DNA of 64,000 nucleotides from Cinclus cinclus (GCF_963662255.1 NC_085059.1:3396501-3460500); one strand, 5' to 3'; counted from the stretch's first letter, positions 45,941 through 57,600 are shown. The notes: generated by a model from the letters alone, not told the origin. A program made the numbers and translations.

Positions 45941-46362
45941 GCTTTCTCACAGAAGTTTGAGAGCCTCTTGCTCTGGGCTGGAGTCCTATCTAAGGATTCA
46001 TTAAGCCTTTTGGATTGCTCAGCTCCTTTCTAGCACGAAATTGCTTTCTGCGCAATATTCTGCTAGAAAGGGACAAACTGGTAGCTTGCTTTGGAGCCCA
46101 ACAAGTCAGCTGGGGACAAGGGACTTTTCTTTGCAGCACTTTGGATGACCCAAGCCTCTAGGAAGGGGTGAGTGACCCTTGCAGCAGGCAGGGACCCCAA
46201 AAGGAGCCGGGGGGGTGGGGAGGGGGTCGGTCGGAAGACGGGTGTGGCAGCATAGCCAGCGTGTGGCCCCTTCTAACCCGGGGTTAGGGGGCAACAGCTG
46301 CCTGTTTTCTGGTTTTTCTGACTGCAAGAAAAGGTAGAAATGAAATTAGACAATTCCAAAAT

Positions 46363-46881
46363 TTTTCATCTCAAACTTTTAGGGAACTTTGCAAAATTCA
46401 AAAAGAATTTGGCCGCAATAGTGAAATCTTTAAAGGGATGTTGAAAGCTACCCTACCATCCAATGAATTAGTTCCAGCTGATCTTCGAGATCTTTTCAAG
46501 TGTTTCCTGAGCCCCTCAGAGTTTGATATGTGGGAAAACATTTGGAAGAGATCTCTGAAGGGACTGCTAAAGGAACTTCTACAAAGTAGCCAAAATGCAG
46601 TAGACCCAGATGGAAATCCCGTAACTCTAGAATATTTATGTGGGGAAGGGGAGTGGTCTAACCCTGACGATCAAGTCAGAGTACTAACAAAATGGATTCT
46701 AACAAACATCTGTGAAGTAGCAGAAAAGGTTTTTAACCAGCTGCCTACTTCAGAGACCACGGGTAGTTATACTAATGTTAAACAGTTTACTTCTGAGCCC
46801 TTTTTACAGTTTGTTGATGGCCTTGGAGAACAGATCCAAAGACAAGTGCAGAATCCCTTAGCACAAGAGGAACTCATTTAG
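46363..46881 (+). pseudogene. gag: ERV-B gag: capsid fragment
   Basis: The open frame aligns with ERV-A capsid from its FRELCKIQKEF segment onward (ERV-A VKELCRAAKDH), so matrix and the first part of capsid are gone. It keeps FLSPSEFDMWENIWKR and the major homology region around FTSEPFLQFVDGL. TAG at 46879-46881 stops the frame, which reopens immediately. Confidence 0.85.
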
Positions 46882-47196
46882 GAGTTGGCCCAGAGAAATG
46901 CTAATGAGGCCTGTCCAAGAGTGATCCTGGGCCTGCCTCCAATGCCACCACCTACTTTACCAGAGATTATAGAGGCATGCACCAGGAACGCAGAGCTGTT
47001 CAGTGGGCCAGAAAGAAGGCTTGGACTACCAAACCCAAGAACTGCACCAGCCGTAACATCAGGAGTAAAGAAGCAGCCCATGACACCAGAACAGCTTCAG
47101 CACATCATCTGCTTCCACTGCAGAAACCCAGGACACTTCGCCAGAGACTGTCCACAAAGCCAACAGCAAAACAAACTCAACCAACAAAAAAACTAA
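46882..47196 (+). pseudogene. gag: ERV-B gag: capsid end and nucleocapsid
   Basis: In the same frame as the capsid fragment. The zinc knuckle CFHCRNPGHFARDC is intact and is the only one visible. The frame ends at TAA 47194-47196, directly after the slippery heptamer, which is the natural gag end. Confidence 0.85.
47187..47193 (+). promoter_or_regulatory. ERV-B gag-pro frameshift site AAAAAAC
   Basis: A AAA AAC in the gag frame, followed at once by the gag stop TAA. This is the classical betaretroviral gag-pro slippery site. The -1 frame is open across it and leads into the dUTPase-like region. Confidence 0.85.
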
Positions 47197-47537
47197 ATTT
47201 AAAGTGCGTACCCGCAACTGACAGAACTGCGCGCAAAGATATAAATGCAGCGGGCTCCACACTGGCAGAAGCCTCTCTCTTGACCGAAAAGGGGGAGGAA
47301 GGGAAACAGGGTGTGGGAATGCAAAATGAATGTTTGTTTAAAAAAGTTAAGCAGCCGCAAGGCCATTTTAGGCTTATAACTACCAAAGGTTTTCATTTCA
47401 GGTCTACTGACTGGACAGTCATTGCAGTGGACCTGCCAGACAACTTACAGGACGTGACGTTAAACCACAGGGAACTGGACAGTGAGTATTTTGTTACTGG
47501 GGACACAGCACACCCACACCCCTGGAAATTGAGATAG
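47193..47537 (+). pseudogene. ERV-B dUTPase-like segment, -1 frame
   Basis: Open from the frameshift site to TAG at 47535-47537. It matches the position of the dUTPase-like stretch in ERV-A, but I see no intact dUTPase motif. A frame change near 47500-47540 separates it from protease, whose frame begins with a remnant reading FYLAEGQIIAQAIPIP. Confidence 0.6.
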
Positions 47538-47542
47538 CTCCC

Positions 47543-48043
47543 ATGACCATCAAGGGAAACATAAGTAGCCTCATTCTCCTGGCAAGATGTCCCCAAACAC
47601 CATTCTATTTGGCTGAAGGGCAAATCATTGCCCAGGCAATTCCTATTCCAGCAGAGATCCCAGTAGATGGAAAATCACCTGAAGTCTACTGGGCAGAAGT
47701 GGTGGGTGAGGACAAACCCTCTATGGCATGCAACCTGACCCGTGGATCAGATCATCTCCATGTGGAAGGGCTGCTTGACACAGGGGCAGATGTGACAATC
47801 ATACCCGAAAGGATGTGGCCGTCACATTGGGACCTGCAACCCGTGGCAGGCAAAATCCAGGGTATAGGAGGGATAAAATTGGCAAAAGTCTCAAAAAGCA
47901 TTGTGCAGATTGAGGGACCAGACGGAAAATTGGCCAGTGTCCGTCCATTTGTTACAGACTGCAAGTGCCCCCTATGGGGGAGAGACACCATGTCCCAGTG
48001 GGGGGTCAAATTAGTTATCCCTAAGACTCCCCAGGATTTTTAA
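47543..48043 (+). pseudogene. pro: ERV-B protease
   Basis: Catalytic motif LLDTGADVT near 47772-47798, then IQGIGG and CPLWGRDTM. Runs to TAA at 48041-48043 after QDF. The domain itself is intact but is cut off from gag by the upstream frame change. Confidence 0.87.
48034..48040 (+). promoter_or_regulatory. ERV-B pro-pol frameshift site GGATTTT
   Basis: G GAT TTT followed by TAA in the protease frame; pol is in the -1 frame. ERV-A keeps the same heptamer. Together with 47187-47193 this gives the two-slip plan of betaretroviruses. Confidence 0.85.
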
Positions 48044-48651
48044 TGGCGGCCACTGTAGAGCGCCCTGCCCAAAAGTTAACATGGTTAAATGACACTCCAA
48101 TTTGGGTACACCAGTGGCCGCTTAGCAAAGAAAAGCTTAAGGCGCTTGAAGAGCTCGTAGAGGAGCAATTGGCAAAGGGCCACAGAGAAGAAACAACTAG
48201 CCCTTGGAATTCCCTGGTCTTTGTGATAAAGAAACCAGGGAAAGACAAGTGGCATCTTCTCCATGATCTCTGGGAGATAAACAAAGTAATTAAGGACATG
48301 GGGTCACTCCAGCCTGGGATGCCTTCTCCAAAAATGCTTCCCCAAAATTGGCAATTGGCTGCCCTGGACATCAAGGACTGTTTCTTCCAAATTCCCCTCC
48401 ACCCAAAGGATGCTCCGCGGTTTGCCTTTTCGGTACCCACCACTAATCGAGAAGCCCCAGGGAAGAGGTACCACTGGAAAGTCCTTCCCCAGGGAATGAA
48501 GTGCAGTCCCTCCATCTGCAAGTGGTATGTAGCCTCGTTGCTTTCCCCGGTGCGTGCTGAAAAGGGGGAGGCCATTATCCTACACTACATGGAAGATGTA
48601 CTTGTGTGTGTTCCCCCAATGACACTATACTCCAAGACACACTTGACCTAG
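48041..48651 (+). pseudogene. pol: ERV-B pol: reverse transcriptase fingers and palm, active site altered
   Basis: Motifs TSPWNSLVFVIKKPG, KWHLLHDLWEINK, DIKDCFFQIPLH and LPQGMKCSPSICK are in order. The active site reads LHYMEDVLV: the first catalytic Asp of YMDD is Glu. A frame change near 48610-48640 follows, so the rest of the enzyme is in another frame. Confidence 0.9.
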
Positions 48652-50018
48652 TGGTTAAAGTCTTAACCTCTGCTGGATTTCAATTGCAGGAGGACAAGGT
48701 CCAAAGGATGCCACTTTGGAGGTACCTGGGCTTGGAAATAACTGCGCGCACCATTGTGCCGCAAAGATTGGCAATTAATAACAATCCAAAAACCCTAGCA
48801 GATCTCCATTCCTTGTGTGGGTCTTTGAACTGGGTCAGGCCCTGGCTAGGCCTCACCAATGAGGACCTAAGCCCCCTCCTCAATTTATTAAAGGGGGAGA
48901 GAGAGCTGGATTCTCCCAGAGAACTGACCCCAGAGGCAAAAACAGTCATAGAAAAAGCAGAAAAAGCTTTGGGCACAAGGCAAGCTCACCGGTATCACCC
49001 CGAGCTGCCCTTTAAATTTATTATCCTGGGAAAGCTGCCACACCTGCACGGTTTGATATTTCAGTGGACCAAAGGGCAAAAAGATTCACGTTCAATCATA
49101 GAGTGGATTTTCCTTTCACGTGCAAGACCCAAAACCATCACTAAGCCACAAGAGCTAATAGCTCAGCTGATTTGTAAGGCAAGAGTAAGACTTTGTGAGC
49201 TGGCTGGTTGTGACTTTGCATGTATTCACCTCCCGGTCAAGCTTTCAAAGGAAGGAAAGAACTCTCCTGAGAAACTGACCAAAGAAATGTTTGAGCACCT
49301 GCTTCAGAGCAATGCCAACCTGCAGCTGTCCCTGGATAGCTACAGTGGACAAATATCAGTCCACGCCCCATCTCACAAGCTGTTCAATGAGGAATTCCAC
49401 CTCATTCCTTGTGAAAAAAGGAGCCGTAGGCCACTCAAAGCTCTCACAGTGTTCACTGATGTGTCTGGAGCATCCCACAAGTCGGTGATGACTTGGAGAA
49501 ATCCACAAACTCAAAATTGGGAAGCTGAGGTTGAGTTTGTGGAGGGTTCGCCCCAGATAGCAGAACTGGCCGCAGCTGTGAGAGCCTTTGAGAAGTTCTC
49601 GGAGCCAATTAACTTGGTAACCGACTCAGCCTATGTAGCTGGGGTGGTATCCAGAGCAAAGCAGGCAGTTCTCAAGGACATCGAGAACGAGCAGCTCTTC
49701 AGGTTGCTCTCCAGACTAATCTATTTGGTTTCGCATAGAGAGCACCTGTTCTATGTGACGCATGTAAGGTCACACACCGATCTGCCAGGTGAAATTGCAG
49801 AAGGGAATCATAAGGCAGACTCCCTTGCTGCCCCAGCTGAGAAAGCACGCCTCCCTGACAATTTTCCAACAGGCAAAGCTGAGCCACCAGCAGTACCATC
49901 AAAATGTGCCAGGTCTGATCCGTCAGTTCCAGCTAACACGGAGTCAGGCTCGAGCCATTGTGGCCACCTGTCCCAGCTGCCAGCTCCAGGCCATGCCTTC
50001 GCTGGGTGTAGGGGTTAA
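48606..50018 (+). pseudogene. pol: ERV-B pol: thumb, connection and RNase H
   Basis: Continues with LNWVRPWLGL and IIEWIFLSRARPKTI, then RNase H with VFTDVSGASHK, IAELAAAVRAF, VTDSAYVAGVV and NHKADSLAA. All four acidic positions are present, although the usual DGS is DVS. The frame drifts out of homology near 49850, and residues after that are not retroviral. Confidence 0.88.
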
Positions 50019-50331
50019 CCCCCGAGGCCTTGGCAGCTGTGAGGTGTGGCAGACAGACATCACACACATACCCAGTTTTGGTCGCCTCAAATATGTACTT
50101 GTAAGCATTGATACATATTCGGGTGCAGTTGATGCCTCTGGCCACGCAGGAGAAAAGGCTGTGCATGCCAAACAACACCTAGTGCAAGCCTTTTCAGTGC
50201 TGGGGATCCCTAGGGAAATCAAAATGGACAATGGCCCAGCGTACACATCCAAGGAGTTCCTAGAGTTTGTTCAGCAGTGGGGAGTGGAACATAAAACTGG
50301 CATCCCCCACTCCCTCACATCCAAGGTGTGA
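49789..50331 (+). pseudogene. pol: ERV-B pol: integrase zinc finger and core
   Basis: His pair in LSHQQYHQN, CPSC, catalytic Asp in TDITHIPSF and Asp in MDNGPAYTS. The true homology begins at about 49855. The frame ends at 50331, just before the catalytic Glu, because of a single-base type shift near 50318-50328. Confidence 0.88.
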
Positions 50332-50792
50332 TCGAGCGTGCCCACCAGACGCTCAAACAGGTCCTGGCTAGACAGAGTAGTTCAACTTTGTGGATGTCTC
50401 CACAGCAAAAGCTCTGTAAAGCCATGTTTACTATCCATTTTCTAAACTGTTCTTTTGAAAATATGAGTCCACCTGTGGTTCGTCACTTTAACAGTGGCAG
50501 TCAATTCAAACTGTCCCAGCATCCACCAGTTTTGATTAGGGACCCAGAAACATGGGAAACCAAAGGTCCCTATGAGCTTGTTACCTGGGGGTGTGGTTAT
50601 GCATGTGTATCCACCCCCTCAGGTTCCAGGTGGATCCCCCACAAGTGGGTGAAACCTTTTGTCCCCAAACATCCAGCTCCAGCAGAAGGGGATGACAAGC
50701 AAGTTTCAATTGCTTCAAACAGAAGACGCCGCCGAGAAGAAAACATCTCCTTGGAATGTGATTTTAACTCTAGCAAGGACACAAACCTTTAA
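50328..50792 (+). pseudogene. pol: ERV-B pol: integrase C-terminal part
   Basis: Starts with the catalytic Glu in VIERAHQTLK and includes GPYELVTWGCGYACV and SRWIPHKWVKP. Ends in a basic run (NRRRRREE) and TAA at 50790-50792. The next 130 bp hold no open env frame. Confidence 0.87.
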
Positions 50793-50939
50793 TATGCTTT
50801 AAAAATGTTTACTTTTCCCTTTTAGAAAAAACCTAACTCCCACTCATCCCAGTGATGAACCTTATCCAATATTGCGATATCCTGAATCGGAATGAAACCG
50901 ATGCCTTTCTCGTAACTTATTAAACAAAAAATGGGGAGA
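50793..50939 (+). other. ERV-B env-less stretch and polypurine tract
   Basis: About 147 bp between pol and the 3' LTR, AT-rich, with no env motif. It ends in the purine run AAAAAATGGGGAGA next to the LTR. Confidence 0.75.
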
Positions 50940-51301
50940 TGTTGTAATGCACATTTATGGTTTTGTGTTGCACTGAGGATGGTTTGTTCTGTTTCCCCGT
51001 GGGTTTGTATCCTGGTTGCCGCCTTCCCTTAACCCCTCCCTTTCCCCTGGCCAACCCTGAGTGGCTGTGACCTGGGGTTCCTCCGCCCTTGAGTTGGGAG
51101 TGAAAATACCCGGCTATCTCCCCATTTCCCATGCTATCTCTCTTCTCCCTGCAACCCCTCAGGACAAAAAACTTGGATCATCTCGGGAAACAGAGCCTCC
51201 TCTAATTTTTGAGCTTTGTCCTTGTCAGATACAAGATCCCCCATCTCTTCGACCACGAGCTAGCCGAGGCAGGTCAGAGGGACCAAGGGGAAGATCAGAC
51301 A
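50940..51301 (+). repeat. ERV-B 3' LTR, 362 bp
   Basis: Begins TGTTGTAATGCACA, ends GATCAGACA. The position of the 5' LTR AATAAA here reads AAAAAA (about 51165), so the polyadenylation signal appears lost. Followed by the ATATCC duplication. Confidence 0.9.
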
Positions 51302-51840
51302 ATATCCCACTCCTGCGACAGGGCTCTTCTTTCAGCACTGCTGAGCTCCTCACGCAGCATTGAAGTCTCAGGAAGAGACAAGAATTGAGTGCACCAGGGA
51401 AGCTGGCCTCCAAGAAAAGGCATCAATCCCACGGCCCACCCAAGCCAACGGCCTGCATGTCTGTACCTTCTCCTCCTTCTCTCTTCTCTGCTGTCACTTT
51501 GCCCCTTCTCTCTGTCCGGGAGCTTGGCCTCTCACACAAATAAAAGATGTGCATCCACACCTAGGCACGGCATAGATGTCTTACACAACTGTCCCTTCTT
51601 CCCCGACAGCTGCAAATCCTACAGCTGCCAGACCTCATCCCTTGCTCCTAGAAAGGGAGACAAGACTTTCCATTCTAATCCATTGCCCAGCCCTAAGTCA
51701 ATGACACAGTCAGTAGAAATAGCTGTGAAATCCCCGGCAGGAACCTGCCAGAAGAGCTACAGCTGTGGAGGGGGAAGCAGCAAACTCCCACCCCCACCAC
51801 TGCTTTGGACTCCTTACCAGCTAAAACAGATCCCACTCCT
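51302..51840 (+). repeat. Unit DNA after ERV-B, with about 520 bp duplicated
   Basis: ATATCCCACTCCTGCGAC (51302-51319) continues the unit from the target site. AGGGCTCTTCTTTCAG then re-enters the unit about 520 bp earlier, and the intervening part is read again up to CCACTCCTGGG near 51840. GAC is shared at the join. The re-read copy includes the 240 bp missing upstream of the provirus. Confidence 0.8.
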
Positions 51841-54138
51841 GGGATTTTTTTCCATTTTTTGTTAACCACAACTACCATCAATTTAAATCCATTGAAAACA
51901 AGATCACAGGAGGGGTTGCGTGGAAAGGAACCTTCAATCCCACCCAGTGCAAGCTTTGCCATGGCAGGGACACCTGCCACTGTCCCACGCTGCTCCAGCC
52001 TGGCCTTGGGCACTGCCAGGGATCCAGGGGCAGCCACAGCTGCTCTGGGCACCCTGTGCCAGCCCTGCCCATCCTGCCAGGGAACACTTCCTGACCCATA
52101 TCCCATCTGAAGCCGCTCCCAGTGCCAACAGGTGTCACTGCATGGCCTTGGGATGATGGATCAAGAGAAAGCCCCAAGCTTTGAGCAGAGTTCCCAGTGC
52201 CTGTGCTGGGGACGTGCCACCCACCTGCCCCTCAAGCACTCAGCTGCCTCGCAGCCAGATGGAGTGTCCAACGGGTAAAGCACTCCCAGAGGATCAAACC
52301 CTGGTCACTGCACCAATGACAAGGTCTTTATTGGGAAAAGAAATGTCGAAGCACAGCGACATTTCTTTTCCAAGCAGGAGACGCTGATCCTGTGCCGGCA
52401 GCGCAGGGATGCCGTGATTGCTGGTCCTCATTTCATCCCTTTATCAGCTGCAGGGGCACCAGGACAGGCTGTGGTCTCCCAGGGCAGCCCTGAGTTACAC
52501 TGCTGTCCCCACCAGCTGTCCCCAGCCCTGGGTGCTGCCACGTGCCCCAGCCTCTGCAGCCCAAAGCACCTGGAGATCCCCCCGAGCATCAGCGATCGGG
52601 GCCGCTGCAATCAGCCTGCTGACCCAAAACCTCAAGTGCTGCCACAAGAAAAGCAGCTGATTCATTGATACCTCGGAATTTCATGTCTCAATGCAAGGAC
52701 AGGAAGCACCCCTATGCCACCAAATCATTGCTAAGGGCTTGCAAGCCTCAAAGCGGAGATTTCAGCGTTGGACAAGCAGTCAGGGCAAGGGTAAATCCAC
52801 ACAGAAATGACTCAGAAATTCCAAAACACACATCATGTTGGTCTTGACGCCTTTCTTGTTGGCTCAAGGGCTGTTTCCGTGGGCCACGCTTGCACAGAAA
52901 GAAAGGAAGTGCAGCTGCTGAGGAACATCTCCATGCCCTCAGCAGGTTTTGGTGCCTTTGCTGCAGGGCCGCTCCTGTCAGAGCCCCCTCTCTGCTGCTG
53001 ACACCTTTGCTCTTGGGGACACCAGCCCAGGAACACCAGCAGGGCCCAGGGTTGGGTCACGGGGACCCCCCTGTGCACAGGGACTCCCAGCCCCGTGGCT
53101 GTGCCAGCACCCCCAGAAACACCAAGATCTGGCAGCACTTTGCTCCGCTGCTCTTTCCGCACACGGACCCATCTCCTTCCTTTGCCATCCCAGGAAAATT
53201 CAACCTCTACCTCAGCCAAAGATCATTTCCTACACATGCCTGATCAGAAATGTTCTTCTGCACTTCCTCCACCAAAACCACCCCCGCATGCCCACAAGAC
53301 ATTCCAGGGCCATCGGGAAACCCTCCACAAACACTGCGCAGGCACCCAGGACCACGGGCTTTCCATCTCTGCCATTCAGGCTCCCTGCGCTGCTCCTGGT
53401 CATTTTCTCCTCCTCTCTCCATAACTTTGGGAACCACAGAGCTCCCAGGCTTTGGCAATTCCCAAGGCCACTGCCATCCTTGACTTCTTGGACACCCCCA
53501 GGGCTGTGGACAGACACCCCTGTGTTTTCCGGCAGAAGATGTTAAGAGCCAACAGGAAGCCACAAAGTTACTGAGGCTGCTAGATCACCTCCCCAAAAGA
53601 AAAAGCTGAAAAAGCTGTGGCTGCTGAGGAAGGGGAGGTGAAGCTTGTGTGGCAAGCTCAGAGCATATTCACAGTGAATGAAAGGTGGAAGAGGGAGGGT
53701 GACTCTTCCTCAGGAAGTCTACTGATGGGACAAGGGGGAATGGGATCAAACGGAAAGAGAGTTGGAAGAGATTTGATGCTGGAAAGAAGTTCTTTAATCT
53801 GAGGCTGCTTGTCCCTGACACAGGGAGCTGTGCACATGTGGGTGCCCCATCCCCAGCAACATCCAAGGCCACATTGGACAGGGTTGAAGTGCTGGGAGCT
53901 TGCTCAGGTTGGAACCAGATGATTTTTAGGGTCTCTTCCAAGCCAAACCACTCAAGGATTGGATGGTTCTATGGCATCCATCTCCAAGAGAGGAGTGGCC
54001 CTGAAGCTTCTGTGACATCACAGGGCCCAGAGTGCTCCAGGTCGAAGGTCCAGGGCCTGGAGACCAGCACAACAGACAGTTCACCTGCTGCCAGCACTCA
54101 GTTCTCCCCCACTCTTCTCTCTCTGCCACGGTGCCAAG

Positions 54139-54663
54139 ATGTTCCTGCTGCCAGTACTCGCTTGTCCCCCGCTCTTCGTTCTCTGCCTTGGTGCTGAGCT
54201 GCTCCTGCTGCCGGGACTTTTCCTGCACTTCTACTGCACCATCAACACCAACAGCATGAGCGCTCCTGTCCCAGTGGAGGTACAGTGCCATCCCAGGGAG
54301 GGGGGCAGCCCTGAGTGCCAGGGCAGGCTGCAGCCCTGTGGGGATGGATGCTGGGGACAGGGACCCCAAGTGACATTGTGCTGCCTCATGCAGACTGCCA
54401 GAGACACCGTTGAGGATATGGAGGTGGATGAGCAGGATGACACCGAGCCCATGGAAGTGGACGAATATGATGAGACTGAGCCCATGGAAGTGGATGAGCA
54501 GGATGACACCGAGCCCATGGAAGTGGACGAATATGATGAGACTGAGCCCATGGAAGTGGATGAGCAGGATGACACCGAGCCCATGGAAGTAGATGAATAT
54601 GATGAGACTGAGCCCATGGACGTCGATGAGAAGGACAAAGAAGAGCCCGTGATCCTGGCATGA
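54139..54663 (+). CDS. Array gene copy 9, intact, 174 codons, first copy after ERV-B
   Basis: Three-pair tail, TVED, C-T at residues 33-34. GAC to GAG in the Cys-rich block gives SPEC, shared with copies 10 and 11. GACAAA GAA near the end is a synonymous change also seen in copy 10. Candidate intron at 54280-54393; AATAAA at 55076-55081. Confidence 0.72.
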   Translation: MFLLPVLACPPLFVLCLGAELLLLPGLFLHFYCTINTNSMSAPVPVEVQCHPREGGSPECQGRLQPCGDGCWGQGPQVTLCCLMQTARDTVEDMEVDEQDDTEPMEVDEYDETEPMEVDEQDDTEPMEVDEYDETEPMEVDEQDDTEPMEVDEYDETEPMDVDEKDKEEPVILA

Positions 54664-57600
54664 GGATGGAGCCCCAGGAGCAGGACAACCTGATGCTCCC
54701 CTGCCCTGCCCACAGGCAGTGCCCAGCCTGGGGCGGGGCTGGCTGGCTCTCCTCAGGGACATGGTACTCAAGGAAGTCCTGCTCTGCTGCTTCCTTCCTT
54801 CCTTCCTTCCTTCCCTCCCAGACAGACAGGGATAATGGGCATCGATAGGGCCCCACTGTAAATATGTTCAGCATGTTCAAGGCTTTTTTTTATAGGAACA
54901 ATTTGAAGATTGTTAGCCTAAAGGTCCCAGAATGTTAATCTATAGCTTCTAGATTTTTACAGTATAAGTCCCAGATTGTTAACAGTATAGTCTTCCTTGT
55001 AAATATGTTCTAGAGACTGTTGTTGTTGTTGTTAGAAGTAAATATGTTCTTCAAATGTTTGGCTGAACTTTGTTCAATAAATACTATTTCTTATTAAAAC
55101 CTCGCCTCTCTTTGCAATTCCTTTGGGCAACGTTTGCACAGTGCTGGTTTCCACTTGCTCATGGTTCCTGGGGCTGCAGGTCCCTGGGGGTGCTGGCACA
55201 GCCAGCCCTGGCTGGGAGTCCCTGTGCAGGGGGGTCCCACTGAGCCAGCACTGCTGTTCCTGGGGCACAGCAGTGTCCCCGAGGGCAAAGCTCTCACCAG
55301 CAGAGAGGGAGCTCTGACAGCAGCAGGCCCTGCAGCAACGCTACCAAAGCAAAGGAAACCTCCTGACACCCTTCCTGCTGCGGCCACAGGGACTCCTGGG
55401 CAGGAGCCAGCATCAGGCACAGGGATGCAACATCCACCTCCATGCTCTGAAGGTCTCGACAGCCTTGGCAAGTCTGGGACCTGCACCCGGGCTGCTGCAG
55501 GGGCTGATGTTTAAGGCTTGCAGCCTCCAAAGCCTCTGGGCTTTGCTTCCCCCGCTGCCTTCCATTGCCCTGTGCCCAGGATCCTCACCCTGCCCGTGTT
55601 CCTGCTGCTGCCAGCAGCCCCCAGAGCCCCTCACTCCCTGAGCATCCCCATCACAGGGAGCACTGGCAAATCCCACACGCTTTGCAAAGCAAACTCCCCC
55701 ACAGTAACCAAACCACTCTTTGGTCAGAGGGTGCCAAGGGGAAGCTCAGCACCAGCTGCCGTTTAAAGCGTGCTTTCAAAAGTGGGTTCAGGCACTCTGG
55801 CAGTGCCTGCTGCGCAGCTGAGGCTGTGGGGACACAGCACTGGCTCAGGCCAGCCCTCAGCCCCTCACAGCTCATGCCAAGGGCCCAGCTCACAAAGCAG
55901 TTTCACACCACTTGCTGCAGCTATTTCAAAGGCCTAAATGTCATTGGCAGGAGCCATTTAGTTGCCAACTCAGTGTCCGTGTCCTGGCAGGAGAAGCCAC
56001 CAAGGGGCCTCTGCATGTGCACTCAGGGCACTTCCACTGCCATCCCAAAGGGATCGCAAAGGACAGGGCTCTTCTTTCAGCACTGCTGAGCTCCTCACGC
56101 AGCATTGAAGTCTCAGGAAGAGACAAGAATTGAGTGCACCAGGGAAGCTGGCCTCCAAGAAAAGGCATCAATCCCACGGCCCACCCAAGCCAACGGCCTG
56201 CATGTCTGTACCTTCTCCTCCTTCTCTCTTCTCTGCTGTCACTTTGCCCCTTCTCTCTGTCCGGGAGCTTGGCCTCTCAGACAAATAAAAGATGTGCATC
56301 CTCACCTAGGCACGGCATAGATGTCTTACAGAATTGTCCCTTCTTCCCCGACAGCTGCAAATCCTACAGCTGCCAGACCTCATCCCTTGCTCCTAGAAAG
56401 GGAGAGAAGACCTTCCATTCTAATCCATTGCCCAGCCCTAAGTCAACGACACAGTCAGTAGAAATAGCTGTGAAATCCCCGGCAGGAACCTGCCAGAAGA
56501 GCTACAACTGTGGAGGGGGAAGCAGCAAACTCCCACCCCCAACACTGCTTTGGACTCCTTACCAGCTAAAACAGATCCCACTCCTGTGACTTTTTCCATT
56601 TTTTGTTAACCACAACTACCATCAATTTAAATCCATTGAAAACAAGATCACAGGAGGGGTTGCGTGGAAAGGAACCTTCAATCCCACCCAGTGCAAGCTT
56701 TGCCATGGCAGGGACACCTGCCACTGTCCCACGCTGCTCCAGCCTGGCCTTGGGCACTGCCAGGGATCCAGGGGCAGCCACAGCTGCTCTGGGCACCCTG
56801 TGCCAGCCCTGCCCATCCTGCCAGGGAACACTTGCTGACCCATATCCCATCTGAAGCCGCTCCCAGTGCCAACAGGTGTCACTGCATGGCCTTGGGATGA
56901 TGGATCAAGAGAAAGCCCCAAACTTTGAGCAGAGCTCCCAGTGCCTGTGCTGGGGACATGCCACCCACCTGTCCCTCAAGCACTCAGCTGCCTCGCAGCC
57001 AGATGGAGTGTCCAACGGGTAAAGTACTCCCAGAGGATCAAACCCTGGTCACTGCACCAATGACAAGGTCTTTATTGGGAAAAGAAATGTCGAAGCACAG
57101 CGACATTTCTTTTCCAAGCAGGAGACGCTGATCCTGTGCCGGCAGCGCAGGGATGCCGTGATTGCTGGTCCTCATTTCATGCCTTTATCAGCTGCAGGGG
57201 CACCAGGACAGGCTGTGGTCTCCCAGGGCAGCTCTGAGTGACACTGCTGTCCCCACCAGCTGTCCCCAGCCCTGGGTGCTGCCACGTGCCCCAGCCTCTG
57301 CAGCCCAAAGCACCTGGAGATCCCCCCGAGCATCAGCGATCGGGGCCGCTGCAATCAGCCTGCTGACCCAAAACCTCAAGTGCTGCCACAAGAAAAGCAG
57401 CTGATTCATTGATACCTCGGAATTTCATGTCTCAATGCAAGGACAGGAAGCACCCCTATGCCACCAAATCATTGCTAAGGGCTTGCAAGCCTCAACGCGG
57501 AGATTTCAGCGTTGGACACGCAGTCAGGGCAAGGGTAAATCCACACAGAAATGACTCAGAAATTCCAAAACACACATCATGTTGGTCTTGACGCCTTTCT

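Larger units (their letters stand above)
45559..51301 (+). mobile_element. ERV-B: class II endogenous retrovirus lacking env and matrix
   Basis: LTRs of about 361 bp enclose a deleted gag, a dUTPase-like remnant, protease, reverse transcriptase, RNase H and integrase. The target site ATATCC is duplicated exactly at 45553-45558 and 51302-51307. Pol is clearly related to ERV-A pol but distinct. At least four frame changes and one in-frame stop make it defective. About 150 bp separate integrase from the polypurine tract, so env is missing. Confidence 0.93.
43317..54138 (+). repeat. Tandem unit 8, interrupted by ERV-B and locally rearranged
   Basis: Besides the 5.7-kb provirus it has lost about 240 bp at 45295 and gained about 520 bp by re-entry into earlier unit sequence at about 51318. 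Net unit DNA is about 5.07 kb. Hairpin at 52334-52371. Distal parts otherwise follow units 9 and 10. Confidence 0.88.
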
